From Terriglobia bacterium (GTDB lineage: Bacteria; Acidobacteriota; Terriglobia; JAJPHL01), in contig JAJPHL010000037.1 in the NCBI GenBank assembly GCA_021325275.1, positions 1 through 64,000 on the forward strand: a DNA stretch of 64,000 nucleotides, read 5' to 3'. The number at the start of each line of letters is the position of its first letter. Positions within the stretch are counted from its first letter, which is position 1. Shown here one piece after another: positions 24,153 to 32,922 of the stretch. The notes beneath the pieces are model-generated. The model was not told the origin of the DNA and made no database searches. It was given only the letters and a program-made list of their open reading frames with translations. Position numbers and translations under genes: made by a program.

Positions 24153-25556
24153 TCACTGCACGGCGATGGTTGCGGTGTTCGCCGTGAACGTCTGATTCGT
24201 TGTCGTGAACAGTGTCACAATCACCGCCGCCGTGGGATTGTTTCCCAAGCCTTGTGGGATTTGTGCATTTATCTGGTATAAACCCACAAATCCCGGCGCT
24301 AATCCCGCAAAATTGACGGGAGCATTCTTGCCGCCGATCGTGACCGAGACGGTGCCTTGCGCCGTGGCCAGCGAATTGCCCGTTCCCGACGCCGCGCCGT
24401 CGGCCGGTTGCGGCGACACCACGCCGAGACCCGACGCGTAAATCGTCACAAACGTGTTGGCCGTCGCCGGCTGCGAGTTCACGCCGGCGATGCTGCCCGC
24501 GGGCGCCGCGAACGTACTCGTATTGGCGAGCTGCACCGCGCCTTGATTCGGCGCACCGGTAACGCCGCCGATGGTGAATGTGCCGGGAGCGCCCGTGGAG
24601 ATCGGTACGGTGATCGGCGTACTCGTGCCGCCGGCGGTGGTCACGGTGAGCGTGGCGCTGGTCAGCGTTTGCACTTCCCAGGGCACTTGGAAATTGATTT
24701 GTCCCGACGACACGAAGAACAAGGCGCATTGGATATTGTTCATCGTTACAGTGGTGCCGTTGAGTGTGGTGGGCAACGGCAACGTCGACGCGCCGGCCGT
24801 CGACGCCGCCAGATTTGTGCCGAAGATCGATGCGATACCGCCCCCTGAAATTTTCGCCGTGAATCCCGCGCCTTCCACCACACCGTTCGACGGCACCGAG
24901 GGCGGCGGCGCGGTTTGACCTTGCGTCAGGATCGATTCGGTGGTGTAGATGCGATCGCCGGTGTCTTGGCCGTCGCCGTTGGCGGCGTTGCCGGCGGCGC
25001 TGAAGTAAATCGTGCCGGGACTGCCCGACGGCGCGGTCCAATTCACGGTGAACGTGTACGACGTTCCCTGTTGGAACACCACGTTCTTGTGCGTGATCAG
25101 CGTCAAGCCCGGTTGCGCGGGCGGGGAAGAGATGTTGGTGAGAAGGCCTTCGCAAGTCGTGTTCGAAGCAGGGCACGAGGCATTGTTCACTGCGAACGTC
25201 CCGGCTTGCTTTCCAGTGGAAAAACGCGCCGCGAGTTCGAATCCCCATGTGTTGCGCCCGCCGCCGGTGTCGCTGACGGTCACTTGAATCGGAATCGTCG
25301 TACCCGGCACGTAGGTGGTGGTCGAACTGTTGCCGTTGAACAGGATTCTCACGTTGCCGGAATTTCCGAGATTGTGGCAATCGGCGCAGGAACTGTCGCC
25401 AAAGCGGCTGTCACCGGTGTAAACCGCGAAATTATCCGGCTGAGGATCGTTATGCGCGGTTGCCATCTTCGGCGTCCACGCGCTGAACATCGCGAAAAGG
25501 ATTGCTGCAATCGGTAGAACCGGCCACCCACCAAATCCGCCAATTAGCTTCTTCAT
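24153..25556 (-). CDS. Secreted monohaem protein with reeler-like and TIGR03437 domains (paralogue)
   Basis: 467 aa with an N-terminal hydrophobic region (about 8-28). One haem c site, C57-x2-C60-H61 (SSCADCHNLG). The beta-sandwich has WGFELAARFSTGKQAGTF (about 98-115), as in the next gene. The TIGR03437 domain covers about 245-467 (IASIFGTNLAAS, SGQINFQVPWE, LAPGFVGLYQINAQIPQ). AGGAGG precedes the start, so this is probably the first gene of the four-gene run 25556 to 20588. Confidence 0.8.
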   Translation of the reverse strand: MKKLIGGFGGWPVLPIAAILFAMFSAWTPKMATAHNDPQPDNFAVYTGDSRFGDSSCADCHNLGNSGNVRILFNGNSSTTTYVPGTTIPIQVTVSDTGGGRNTWGFELAARFSTGKQAGTFAVNNASCPASNTTCEGLLTNISSPPAQPGLTLITHKNVVFQQGTSYTFTVNWTAPSGSPGTIYFSAAGNAANGDGQDTGDRIYTTESILTQGQTAPPPSVPSNGVVEGAGFTAKISGGGIASIFGTNLAASTAGASTLPLPTTLNGTTVTMNNIQCALFFVSSGQINFQVPWEVQTLTSATLTVTTAGGTSTPITVPISTGAPGTFTIGGVTGAPNQGAVQLANTSTFAAPAGSIAGVNSQPATANTFVTIYASGLGVVSPQPADGAASGTGNSLATAQGTVSVTIGGKNAPVNFAGLAPGFVGLYQINAQIPQGLGNNPTAAVIVTLFTTTNQTFTANTATIAVQ

Positions 25557-25763
25557 CCCGCCTCCTCATTTAAACTATCAAGAAAACTAGCAATTCTGTG
25601 CCGCCGCATGGAACGCTTGGCCCAGGGACTGCGTCGAACTCTGTGGGCCAGTCTACGCTTGTCAAAACAGACGTACAAACTATGCTCCGGGGTTGCGTTC
25701 GGTGTATACTTGGCTCAAGTTCTCGGTGAAAGTTTCACGCTGATCGGTGGAAGGAGATTTACG

Positions 25764-26981
25764 ATGAACCGCTCTTGGACCTCCGCACTCGCGCTGGCCG
25801 CATTTTTGGCAGTACTTCCGGCATCCGCCCAGAGTACAACTCCCGCGCAAAGCACTCCGCAACAGGCAACTCAAGATCAAAACGCGCCCGCTCCTGCTCC
25901 GCCGGTGGCGACGAACGATCCGAAGATTTTGAAGCAGCAACAGCAAGGTGCGCAAGGCCAAACGCCTCAGGCCGCGCCTCCCGCAGCCGCTGCTCCGACA
26001 TCTGATCCAACCACGGATCCGAACAACACCAAGAAACCGAAGAACAAGAAAGACGACGTCGATGAAATCGGCAGCCGCGACGTCGGCAAAGGCATGAACT
26101 GGATTTCGCTGGAGAAGGAAATCGCCATCGGCAAGGCCATGGCGCAGCAAGTCGAAGCGCAGTCGCACATGGTGGACGATCCGGTGATCACCGAGTACGT
26201 GAATCGCCTGGGACAGAACCTGGTGCGCAACTCCGACGCAAAGGTTCCTTTCACCATCAAAGTGATCGACGCCGACGAGATCAACGCCTTCGCGCTGCCC
26301 GGCGGATTTTTCTTCGTCAACACCGGCGTGATCCTGGAAGCCGATGAAGAAGCGGAACTGGCCGGCGTGATGGCTCACGAGATCGCGCACGTGGCCGCGC
26401 GCCACGGCACGCGCGGACAAACGCGCGCCGAAGCGATGAGCTTGGCAAGACTGGCTCTGATCTTCGTACCCGGCATTGGACCGTACATCGCGTTCCAGGC
26501 CTCGGGTTTTGCGATCCCCGTCGCGTACTTGCAATTCTCGCAGGGGTTCGAGCGCGAAGCCGATTATTTGGGACTTCAATATATGTACAAGGCGGGCTAC
26601 GATCCGCAGGCCTTCGTAACCTTCTTTGAAAAGATCCAGGCCAAGGAAAAGCGCAAACCGGGAACCTTCGCCAAGGCGTTCTCCACGCATCCGCAAACGC
26701 CCGACCGCATCGCAGCGTCGCAGAAGGAAATTGCGGCGATCCTGCCGGGCCGTGCCGAGCACATCGTTACGACCTCGGAGTTCGACGACGTGAAGTCGCG
26801 CTTGGAAGTGATGCACAATCGCAAGCGCACCGACGGCAACAAGAACAACGACGGCCGCCCCACGCTGCGGCGCACCTCGACCGCCAGCGATCCGAACACC
26901 TCGACGGCGGACAACAAGACCGATACGAACACGCAGTCGTCGGGTGACGATCGGCCGACGTTGAAACGCAGGGATCCCTAA
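25764..26981 (+). CDS. M48-family metalloprotease, exported
   Basis: 405 aa starting MNRSWTSALALAAFLAVLPASAQ (signal peptide), then a Gln/Pro-rich linker and charged residues to about 90. The M48 domain follows, with zinc motif H205-E206-x2-H209 (AHEIAHVAARHG) and the downstream glutamate in FEREADYLGLQYM. This resembles BepA/LoiP-type periplasmic proteases that check outer-membrane proteins. The C-terminus is disordered (Thr/Asp-rich). An earlier in-frame start (25608) lacks a signal peptide and is rejected; AAGGAGA precedes 25764. The long palindrome at 26983 follows the stop. Confidence 0.88.
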   Translation: MNRSWTSALALAAFLAVLPASAQSTTPAQSTPQQATQDQNAPAPAPPVATNDPKILKQQQQGAQGQTPQAAPPAAAAPTSDPTTDPNNTKKPKNKKDDVDEIGSRDVGKGMNWISLEKEIAIGKAMAQQVEAQSHMVDDPVITEYVNRLGQNLVRNSDAKVPFTIKVIDADEINAFALPGGFFFVNTGVILEADEEAELAGVMAHEIAHVAARHGTRGQTRAEAMSLARLALIFVPGIGPYIAFQASGFAIPVAYLQFSQGFEREADYLGLQYMYKAGYDPQAFVTFFEKIQAKEKRKPGTFAKAFSTHPQTPDRIAASQKEIAAILPGRAEHIVTTSEFDDVKSRLEVMHNRKRTDGNKNNDGRPTLRRTSTASDPNTSTADNKTDTNTQSSGDDRPTLKRRDP

Positions 26982-26982
26982 G

Positions 26983-27073
26983 AAAAAGCACCGCCGATGA
27001 ACGCAGATAAACGCCGATAAAACCAATCCTAGGTTTTATCGGCGTTTATCTGCGTTCATCGGCGGTGCTTTTT
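26983..27073. repeat. 42-bp perfect palindrome (family copy A)
   Basis: Arms 26983-27024 and 27032-27073 are exact inverse copies with a 7-nt loop. The core unit is a tandem-like 'gatgaacgca gataaacgcc gat', ending in A/T runs outside. It starts 1 bp after the M48 stop. Read on the other strand it gives the last codons ([11 protein letters not shown]) and the stop of the convergent FGE-like gene. It can act as a bidirectional terminator. Related copies are at 31848, 38693 and 39509. Confidence 0.9.
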
Positions 27074-27569
27074 CTCTGATGACTCGGAATCCTGTGAACT
27101 CCGGCGTGACCTCTTTCTTCGCCGCCGAGCGTCCGGCAATCTTTCCCTTCCCATCTCGAGTCACAACCCATTCGGCGACATTCCCGCCGAGATCGTAAAT
27201 CCCGTCTTTCGCCTCGAACGATCCCACTTCTTTCAGCGCGCCTGATCCTACATTTTCGTTTCCCGAGCCACCTAGCGCGGAAAACTCTTCCTCGGTCGGC
27301 AGTCGCCATTTCTCGCCGGTGAGCGAAGAGAGCCATTCGGTGTAGCCCTGGGCTTCGGCGAACGTGATGAGGTTCGCGGGGAAATCTTCCGTGCCCTTCG
27401 GAAACGGATACGCGTTGTCCCAAGCGACATACTGCGCGCGCGTGACTTCAAACTTCCCGACTTCCAGCGATCCGTGGCGCACGGTTTCTGGGATCAGTTT
27501 CGATTTGACGATGACGCCGCGGTGTCCGTCGATAGCGAGCAACGCGATCAGCAGGGATAGGTATTTCAC
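27036..27569 (-). CDS. Small FGE/SUMF1-like domain protein
   Basis: 177 aa from GTG 27569. The FGE-sulfatase-like fold shows in VGKFEVTRAQYVAWDNA, NLITFAEAQGYTEWLSSLTGEKWRLPTEEEF and IYDLGGNVAEWVV. It is about half the usual length, and the reactive Cys residues of true formylglycine generators are absent, so enzymatic activity is doubtful. The N-terminus is a signal peptide or anchor. The last residues and the stop come from the palindrome at 26983. The start overlaps the mpl stop (GTGA), making it third in the ldcA-mpl operon. Confidence 0.7.
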   Translation of the reverse strand: MKYLSLLIALLAIDGHRGVIVKSKLIPETVRHGSLEVGKFEVTRAQYVAWDNAYPFPKGTEDFPANLITFAEAQGYTEWLSSLTGEKWRLPTEEEFSALGGSGNENVGSGALKEVGSFEAKDGIYDLGGNVAEWVVTRDGKGKIAGRSAAKKEVTPEFTGFRVIREKAPPMNADKRR

Positions 27570-29002
27570 GGCAGGCGGTCGAGCAATTTTTGGTGGATTC
27601 CCTCGAAGCCGCCGTTCGACATGACCAGCAGCACGTCGCCTTTTTTCGCGTTCGCGACAGTGTTGGCCACGATTTCCGGCACGGTGTTGAACGCGGCGGC
27701 TTGCAATCCTTCGCGCAGCAGGCGCGTCACAACCCGGCCGGTCTCGAGACGCTCATTCTCCGGAATCGACTCGGCGTGGTACACCGCCGCCAGCGTGACG
27801 CGATCGGCCTCGGCCAGCGCATCGGTGAGTTCCGATTCGAACGTGCGGCGGCGCAGCGTGTTCGATCGCGGTTCGAGGATCGCCCAAATTTTTTTCCCTG
27901 GAAAGCGCTTACGCACGCCCTTGATCGTCGCGCGTACCGCTGTGGGATGATGCGCGAAATCGTCGACCACGATGATGCCGTTCTTTTCGCCGCGGATTTC
28001 CATGCGGCGCTTCACGCCTTTGAACGTCCCGAGACCTTGGCGGATCAATCGCTCCGGCACGCCCAAGTGCGAGGCCATGGCGATCGCGCCGACGGCGTTC
28101 ATTACGTTGTGTTCGCCGGCCGCTTTCAGGTCGACGCGCATGAAGCGGTCTTTGCCGCGAAAAACTTCGAAGCGCGTCCAATCCTCATACGTCTCGATGT
28201 GTTCGGCGCGCCAATGGCACGCCACCGATGTTCCGTAGCGCTGCACGGGACAATACGCTTTGGCCAGAACGTCGGAGACGGCCGCCGTATCGGCCGCCAC
28301 GATCACTCCCGACGCGGGCACGAGATTCACCAAGCGCCGGAACGCGACCTTCACGGCGTCAAGGTCGGCGTAAATGTCGGCGTGATCGAATTCCACTGAC
28401 GTGAGCAGAAGCGTGCGTGGCTGATAGTGCAGGAATTTCGGTCCCTTGTCGAAGAAGGCGGTGTCGTACTCGTCGCCTTCGATCACGAAGAAGCCGCCCG
28501 GCTCGGGCTGCGCGCGGAAACCAACGGGAAAATTCTCGGGCATCCCGCCGATAAAGAACCCGGGACGAAATTGCGGATCGGACTCGCCGGCCACTTCGAG
28601 AATCCACGCCAGCATAAAACTTGTGGTCGTTTTTCCGTGCGTGCCCGCGACCACCAGCGATCGCCGGTCCATCAAGCAAGTCCGTTTCACCGCCTCCGCC
28701 ATCGACTCGTAGGCGATCCCCATGTCGAGCGTTTCTTCCACTTCCGGATTTCCGCGCGACATGGCGTTGCCGACGATCACCAAGTCGGGCCGCGGTTCGA
28801 GGTTGCGCGCCGAAAACGGTGACTTCACCGCGATGCCCAGCGTCTCCAGCATCGTGGACATCGGTGGATAAACGTTGGCGTCCGATCCCGTGATCGCGTA
28901 GCCCGATTCCTTCATCATCGCGGCGAGGGCGGCCATCGCGGTGCCGCAAATGCCGATGAAATGAATTTTTGATCCGGCGGGCGGGTAGGGAGCTGCTGAC
29001 AT
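27566..29002 (-). CDS. mpl: UDP-N-acetylmuramate:L-Ala-D-Glu-meso-DAP ligase (Mpl)
   Basis: 478 aa. It joins recycled murein tripeptide to UDP-MurNAc using ATP. It shows the Mur-ligase nucleotide site GTHGKTTT (about 119-126), IGICGTAMAALAAMMKESG at the start, EGDEYDTAFFDKGPKF (Mpl-specific, about 180-195), and FAHHPTAVRATIKGVR in the C-terminal domain. The EYD..FFDK pattern separates Mpl from MurC. It begins at a TAATG junction with the ldcA stop (1-nt overlap). LdcA makes the tripeptide that Mpl uses, so the operon is functionally coherent. Confidence 0.93.
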   Translation of the reverse strand: MSAAPYPPAGSKIHFIGICGTAMAALAAMMKESGYAITGSDANVYPPMSTMLETLGIAVKSPFSARNLEPRPDLVIVGNAMSRGNPEVEETLDMGIAYESMAEAVKRTCLMDRRSLVVAGTHGKTTTSFMLAWILEVAGESDPQFRPGFFIGGMPENFPVGFRAQPEPGGFFVIEGDEYDTAFFDKGPKFLHYQPRTLLLTSVEFDHADIYADLDAVKVAFRRLVNLVPASGVIVAADTAAVSDVLAKAYCPVQRYGTSVACHWRAEHIETYEDWTRFEVFRGKDRFMRVDLKAAGEHNVMNAVGAIAMASHLGVPERLIRQGLGTFKGVKRRMEIRGEKNGIIVVDDFAHHPTAVRATIKGVRKRFPGKKIWAILEPRSNTLRRRTFESELTDALAEADRVTLAAVYHAESIPENERLETGRVVTRLLREGLQAAAFNTVPEIVANTVANAKKGDVLLVMSNGGFEGIHQKLLDRLP

Positions 29003-29883
29003 TACGAAACAGCTCCTTCAAGGAAGGTCAGGCGATCGCCGTCAAGGCGCGCGCGTACGCCGAGCGGCACGCAGATGTTGCGGCCGGATGTGTGACCGGT
29101 GTGAAGTCCGATAGCAAGTGGAATGTTCATACCCTCGAACGCCGCAACGATCGTTTCGCGCAATAAATCAGTTGGACCGCAATCTTTCATTTCGCCGAAA
29201 ATCACTCCCCGCACGTCTTCAAATTTGCCCGCTTCGCGCAGATGAAACAACATGCGATCGATTCGGTAAGGCGCCTCGTTCAAATCTTCCAACAGCACGA
29301 TCGCGCCGCGCCAATCGATCTCGCGCCGCGTGCCGAGCGTGGTGACGAGCAACGAAAGGCAGCCGCCCAGCAGCGTGCCTTCGGCGCGTCCTTCACGCAG
29401 CGGCTCAATCCCGCTGTCGGCAACTTCCCAACCGTCGGGCGACGTAAGCGCGGGTCCCAAGTCGTCGAGGCCGCGCGCGAAATCCACCGCCGCCATGGGA
29501 CCATGAAACGTCACCCACCCGGCGCGCTGAAAAAACGCGTGCAGCGTCGTGACATCGGAGTATCCCATAACAATCTTAGGCAAGGGCAATGGCCGCTTAT
29601 CAAGAAAATCGACAATGTAGTTACATCCGTAACCCCCGCGGGCCACAAAAACTGCTCTAATTTGGGAATCTTCGAGCATTTCGCGGAATTCGAGCGCACG
29701 GCGCTGGTGATCGCCTGCAAAACGTCGCGCACCGGAATCGGCCGTGATGTCGTCGCGATAGCGAACGCGATAGCCCAAGCTCTCGATTCGCGCGACGCCC
29801 GCTTGCAGTGCGTCGGCGGGAACGACGCTCGACGGCGCGACCAGTCCGATCGTGTCGCCGGGGCGGAGGCGGGGCGGTTTCAT
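29002..29883 (-). CDS. ldcA: Muramoyltetrapeptide LD-carboxypeptidase (LdcA, S66 family)
   Basis: 293 aa, the usual family length. It removes the terminal D-Ala from cytoplasmic murein tetrapeptides. The catalytic serine is in GYSDVTTLH (about 107), with the conserved FHGPMA after it. The downstream Glu is in RGAIVLLEDLNEAPYRIDRML, and the His in GLHTGHTSGRN. First gene of the ldcA-mpl-FGE-like operon; the ATG lies about 30 bp from the palindromic repeat at 29912. Confidence 0.92.
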   Translation of the reverse strand: MKPPRLRPGDTIGLVAPSSVVPADALQAGVARIESLGYRVRYRDDITADSGARRFAGDHQRRALEFREMLEDSQIRAVFVARGGYGCNYIVDFLDKRPLPLPKIVMGYSDVTTLHAFFQRAGWVTFHGPMAAVDFARGLDDLGPALTSPDGWEVADSGIEPLREGRAEGTLLGGCLSLLVTTLGTRREIDWRGAIVLLEDLNEAPYRIDRMLFHLREAGKFEDVRGVIFGEMKDCGPTDLLRETIVAAFEGMNIPLAIGLHTGHTSGRNICVPLGVRARLDGDRLTFLEGAVS

Positions 29884-29911
29884 GGGAACGATTATATGTC
29901 CACAAAAACCG

Positions 29912-30034
29912 ATCCACAGATTACACAGATTTCACAGATTGAGGACGCCATCGCAGGGCCCCGCGCAATCTCAATCGGTGTAATCTGTGCAATCTGTGGA
30001 TTGTTTTTTATCTGTGGAAGTGTTTCAATCTGTG
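29912..30034. repeat. Imperfect palindromic repeat in a divergent promoter region
   Basis: The left arm (29912-29944, ATCCACAGATTACACAGATT...) pairs with 29966-30001 (...AATCTGTGCAATCTGTGGAT) with a few mismatches. A further half-unit follows at 30012-30034. The unit is a roughly 11-bp 'cacagattaca' repeat. It fills the space between ldcA and the divergent ggt gene, so it may influence both promoters. Confidence 0.65.
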
Positions 30035-30037
30035 GAT

Positions 30038-31843
30038 ATGAAGCGCATCCTCTTTATCGCTCTCCTCGTGGCGGCGGCCGTGGCCTCCGCCCAAACCGGC
30101 GAAGACCCGCCGCAGCCGCGCAACAAGACCACGCGACCGGTGATTCGCGGTACACAATACGCCGTCGTGTCGATGAAGCCGCAGTCGACGCAGGTCGCCG
30201 AGAATATCCTGCGCGCCGGAGGAAATGCGTTTGACGCCGTGGTCGCGGGGCAAGCCGTGCTCGGCTTGGTCGATTTCCCGATGAACGGCGTCGGCTCCGA
30301 TGCCGTGTTGCTCGTCTACGACGCCAAGACGAAAAAAGTTTATTCGATCAACGCCGAAGGAACCGCGCCGAAACTCGCGACCATCGAGTGGTACAAGGAA
30401 CACAACGGCGGCAAGATTCCTTCAAGCGACTCGCTGCTGTCGGCGTCGCTGCCCGGCGCCGTCGACGCGTGGTATACGCTGCTGGATCGCTGGGGCACGA
30501 TGACCTTTGCGCAAGTCTTGCAACCGGCCATCGATCTGGCGGAAAAGGGATTTCCGCTGAGCGATTCGCTCGCTCGCGCCATCTCCACCACGCGCAAGAT
30601 TCGTAAATACCCGACCACGGCAAAACTCTTCCATCTCGATCAGGGCGATCCGCAACCGGGCGAGATTTGGCGCAATCCCGATCTGGCGGCGACGCTGCGC
30701 AAGCTGGTGGAAGCCGAGAAAGCCGCTTCGGGAGAAGGCCGCGCCGCGGCGCTGAAAGCCGCGCGCGATCGTTTCTACAAAGGCGATATCGCCCGGGCCA
30801 TGGGCGATTTCTCGGAGAAAAACGGCGGACTCTATCGCTACGAGGATTTCGCGTCGTATACCGCGAAGGTCGAAGAGCCCGTTTCCATCGACTACAAAGG
30901 TTATGGCATTTACAAGAACGCGTCGTCCACCCAAGGCCCGGCGGAGCTGATCGCGCTGAATCTTTTAGCGGGATACAACTTGAAGGCGATGGGCCTGAAC
31001 TCGCCCGACTACATTCACACGTCGGTGGAAGCGATCAAACTCGCGATGGCCGATCGCGACACGTATCTCGGCGACACCGATTTCATCAAGATACCTTTTG
31101 CTGGGTTGTTGTCACCGGAGTACGCGGCCGAGCGCCGCAAGCTGATCGATCCGCAACATGCGTCCTCGGAGTTTCGTCCCGGCGTTCCGCCGGGCACCGA
31201 CGCGGAGGCCAAGGCGCGTCCGCGCGATTTCCAAGTGCGCGGCGAAGCGGATCACACCGGCGACACCAGTTACATTGCCGTTTCCGACGCGCAGCACAAC
31301 ATGGTGAGCTTCGAGCCGAGCTTGCACAGCGCGTTCGGCACCGGCGTGGTGATGGGCGATCTCGGATTTATCTTCACTTGCCGCGGCGACTACTACTCGT
31401 TGGTGAAGGGTCACGCCAACGCACTCGAACCGGGCAAGCGTCCCCGCAGTACGCTGCAATCGACGCTGGTAATGAAAGACGGGCAGCCGCTCATGGTGAT
31501 GGGCAGTCCCGGCGGCGACGATCAAGTGATGCGCACGATGCAAACCCTGTTGAACGTGATCGAGTTCGACATGAACATCCAGCAGGCAATCGAAGCGCCG
31601 CGCTGGAACACGACGAGCTTTCCGTCGTCGCCGTTCCCGCACGTGATGCGTCCCGCCGCGATGAACGTGGAGGAACGCATTCCGGCCGACGTCCGCGACG
31701 CGCTCATCAAGCGCGGACACAAGCTGACCGTGGCGGGTCCTTGGGTGATGGGATCGAATGGCGCGATCATGTTCGACCTGAAGCATGGCACGGTGATGGC
31801 CGGAGCTGATCCGCGGGTTGATGCGTACGCTCTGGCTTGGTAA
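30038..31843 (+). CDS. ggt: Gamma-glutamyltransferase
   Basis: 601 aa with a signal peptide (MKRILFIALLVAAAVASAQ). It is made as a proenzyme that cleaves itself at the Thr of the TGDTSY motif (T410), giving the N-terminal nucleophile. Other hallmarks are GNAFDAVVAGQAVLGLVDFP, ASLPGAVDAWYTLLDRWG, SSTQGPAELIALNLL, and GSPGGDDQVMRTMQTLLNVIEF in the small subunit. It hydrolyses or transfers gamma-glutamyl groups, e.g. from glutathione, in the periplasm. The open frame starts at 29987, but the signal peptide fixes the start at 30038. Palindrome copy B follows the stop. Confidence 0.92.
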   Translation: MKRILFIALLVAAAVASAQTGEDPPQPRNKTTRPVIRGTQYAVVSMKPQSTQVAENILRAGGNAFDAVVAGQAVLGLVDFPMNGVGSDAVLLVYDAKTKKVYSINAEGTAPKLATIEWYKEHNGGKIPSSDSLLSASLPGAVDAWYTLLDRWGTMTFAQVLQPAIDLAEKGFPLSDSLARAISTTRKIRKYPTTAKLFHLDQGDPQPGEIWRNPDLAATLRKLVEAEKAASGEGRAAALKAARDRFYKGDIARAMGDFSEKNGGLYRYEDFASYTAKVEEPVSIDYKGYGIYKNASSTQGPAELIALNLLAGYNLKAMGLNSPDYIHTSVEAIKLAMADRDTYLGDTDFIKIPFAGLLSPEYAAERRKLIDPQHASSEFRPGVPPGTDAEAKARPRDFQVRGEADHTGDTSYIAVSDAQHNMVSFEPSLHSAFGTGVVMGDLGFIFTCRGDYYSLVKGHANALEPGKRPRSTLQSTLVMKDGQPLMVMGSPGGDDQVMRTMQTLLNVIEFDMNIQQAIEAPRWNTTSFPSSPFPHVMRPAAMNVEERIPADVRDALIKRGHKLTVAGPWVMGSNGAIMFDLKHGTVMAGADPRVDAYALAW

Positions 31844-31847
31844 ACAC

Positions 31848-31945
31848 AAAAAGCAACCGCAGATGAACGCAGATGAACGCAGATAAGAACGAAAGGTTTT
31901 TGATTTTATCTGCGTTCATCGGCGTTCATCGGCGGTTGCTTTTTT
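31848..31945. repeat. Long palindrome (family copy B)
   Basis: The left arm (from 31848) and right arm (31906-31945) pair imperfectly; both contain 'gatgaacgcagat' units and end in A/T runs. It starts 5 bp after the ggt stop. On the minus strand it provides the final residues ([11 protein letters not shown]) and stop of the convergent phosphotriesterase-like gene. Same family as 26983-27073. Confidence 0.85.
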
Positions 31946-32922
31946 GTTCGTTCGAAAATCCTTCTCGGATTCTCAACCAACATCGTCCGGATATCCTCAT
32001 CCGACACGCCGGCGGCGCGCAACGCCGGCAGCACGTCATTGTGAATGTGCAAGTAATGCCAGCGCGGCATGGCTTGGGGAATAAATCCTTCGGGCAGCCA
32101 ATGCATGAAGCAATTGGCGTCGTGCGATAGCACCATGCTCTTCGCGTGACCTCGCGCGCACATCTCGGCAACCGTTTTTACGCGCGCTTCGAACGGAAAA
32201 ATCGTGTCGATGCCGAAGCGGTCCATGCCGATGTACGATCCATTGCCGATCAGTTCTTCGAGATACGCGATTTCGTTGGTGTCACCGCAATGACCGATCA
32301 CCACGCGCGACAAATCGACGCCTTCTTCGCGAAAAACGCGCTGCTGGTCGAGTCCTACGTGCTTACGCGCGTGCGTGTGCGTGGAGATCGGCACGCCGGT
32401 TTGGCGATGCGCAATCGCTGTGGCGCGCAAGACCCGCTCGACGCCTGGCGTTAGTCCCTGCTCGTCGGTGGCGCATTTCAGAACGCCGGCCTTTACGCCC
32501 GTGTCGCCGATGCCGCGTTCGATGTCGCGGACAAACATTTCGATCATCGGGTCTACGCCGCCGAGAATCGTCCCGGGACCGCGATACATGAAGTAATTCG
32601 GTACGTCGTTGTAAGTGTAGACACCCGTCGCGATAATAATGTTGAGCTTGGTGCGCGCCGCGACGCGCTGCAATCGGGGAATGTGACGACCCAAGCCGAG
32701 CACTGTCAGGTCGACGATGGTTCCGACGCCGCGCGAGTGCAATTCATCCAATCGCGCGACGGCCGCGTCCATGCGCGCCGTCTCCGCGCCCCATGTTTCA
32801 GCGCTCCACGTTTCGGGATAATTCTGCGCGACCTCCACGTCGATCACGAAGACGTGCTCGTGCATCAACGTCTCGCCGAGTTCGTTTGTATTGATCGGTC
32901 CCCGCGCCGTCTCGACGGTCAT
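31906..32922 (-). CDS. Phosphotriesterase-family metallohydrolase
   Basis: 338 aa from ATG 32922. The binuclear metal site of the amidohydrolase fold is complete: H21 and H23 (LMHEHV), the bridging lysine K149 (AGVLKCAT), H182 (STHTHA), H211 (VVIGHCGD) and D268 (LSHDAN). Family members hydrolyse phosphotriesters or lactones; the natural substrate here is not evident. An upstream open frame to 33321 is shadow sequence. The start overlaps the stop of the upstream gene (ATGA), and the last residues and stop lie in palindrome copy B. Confidence 0.88.
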   Translation of the reverse strand: MTVETARGPINTNELGETLMHEHVFVIDVEVAQNYPETWSAETWGAETARMDAAVARLDELHSRGVGTIVDLTVLGLGRHIPRLQRVAARTKLNIIIATGVYTYNDVPNYFMYRGPGTILGGVDPMIEMFVRDIERGIGDTGVKAGVLKCATDEQGLTPGVERVLRATAIAHRQTGVPISTHTHARKHVGLDQQRVFREEGVDLSRVVIGHCGDTNEIAYLEELIGNGSYIGMDRFGIDTIFPFEARVKTVAEMCARGHAKSMVLSHDANCFMHWLPEGFIPQAMPRWHYLHIHNDVLPALRAAGVSDEDIRTMLVENPRRIFERTKKQPPMNADERR

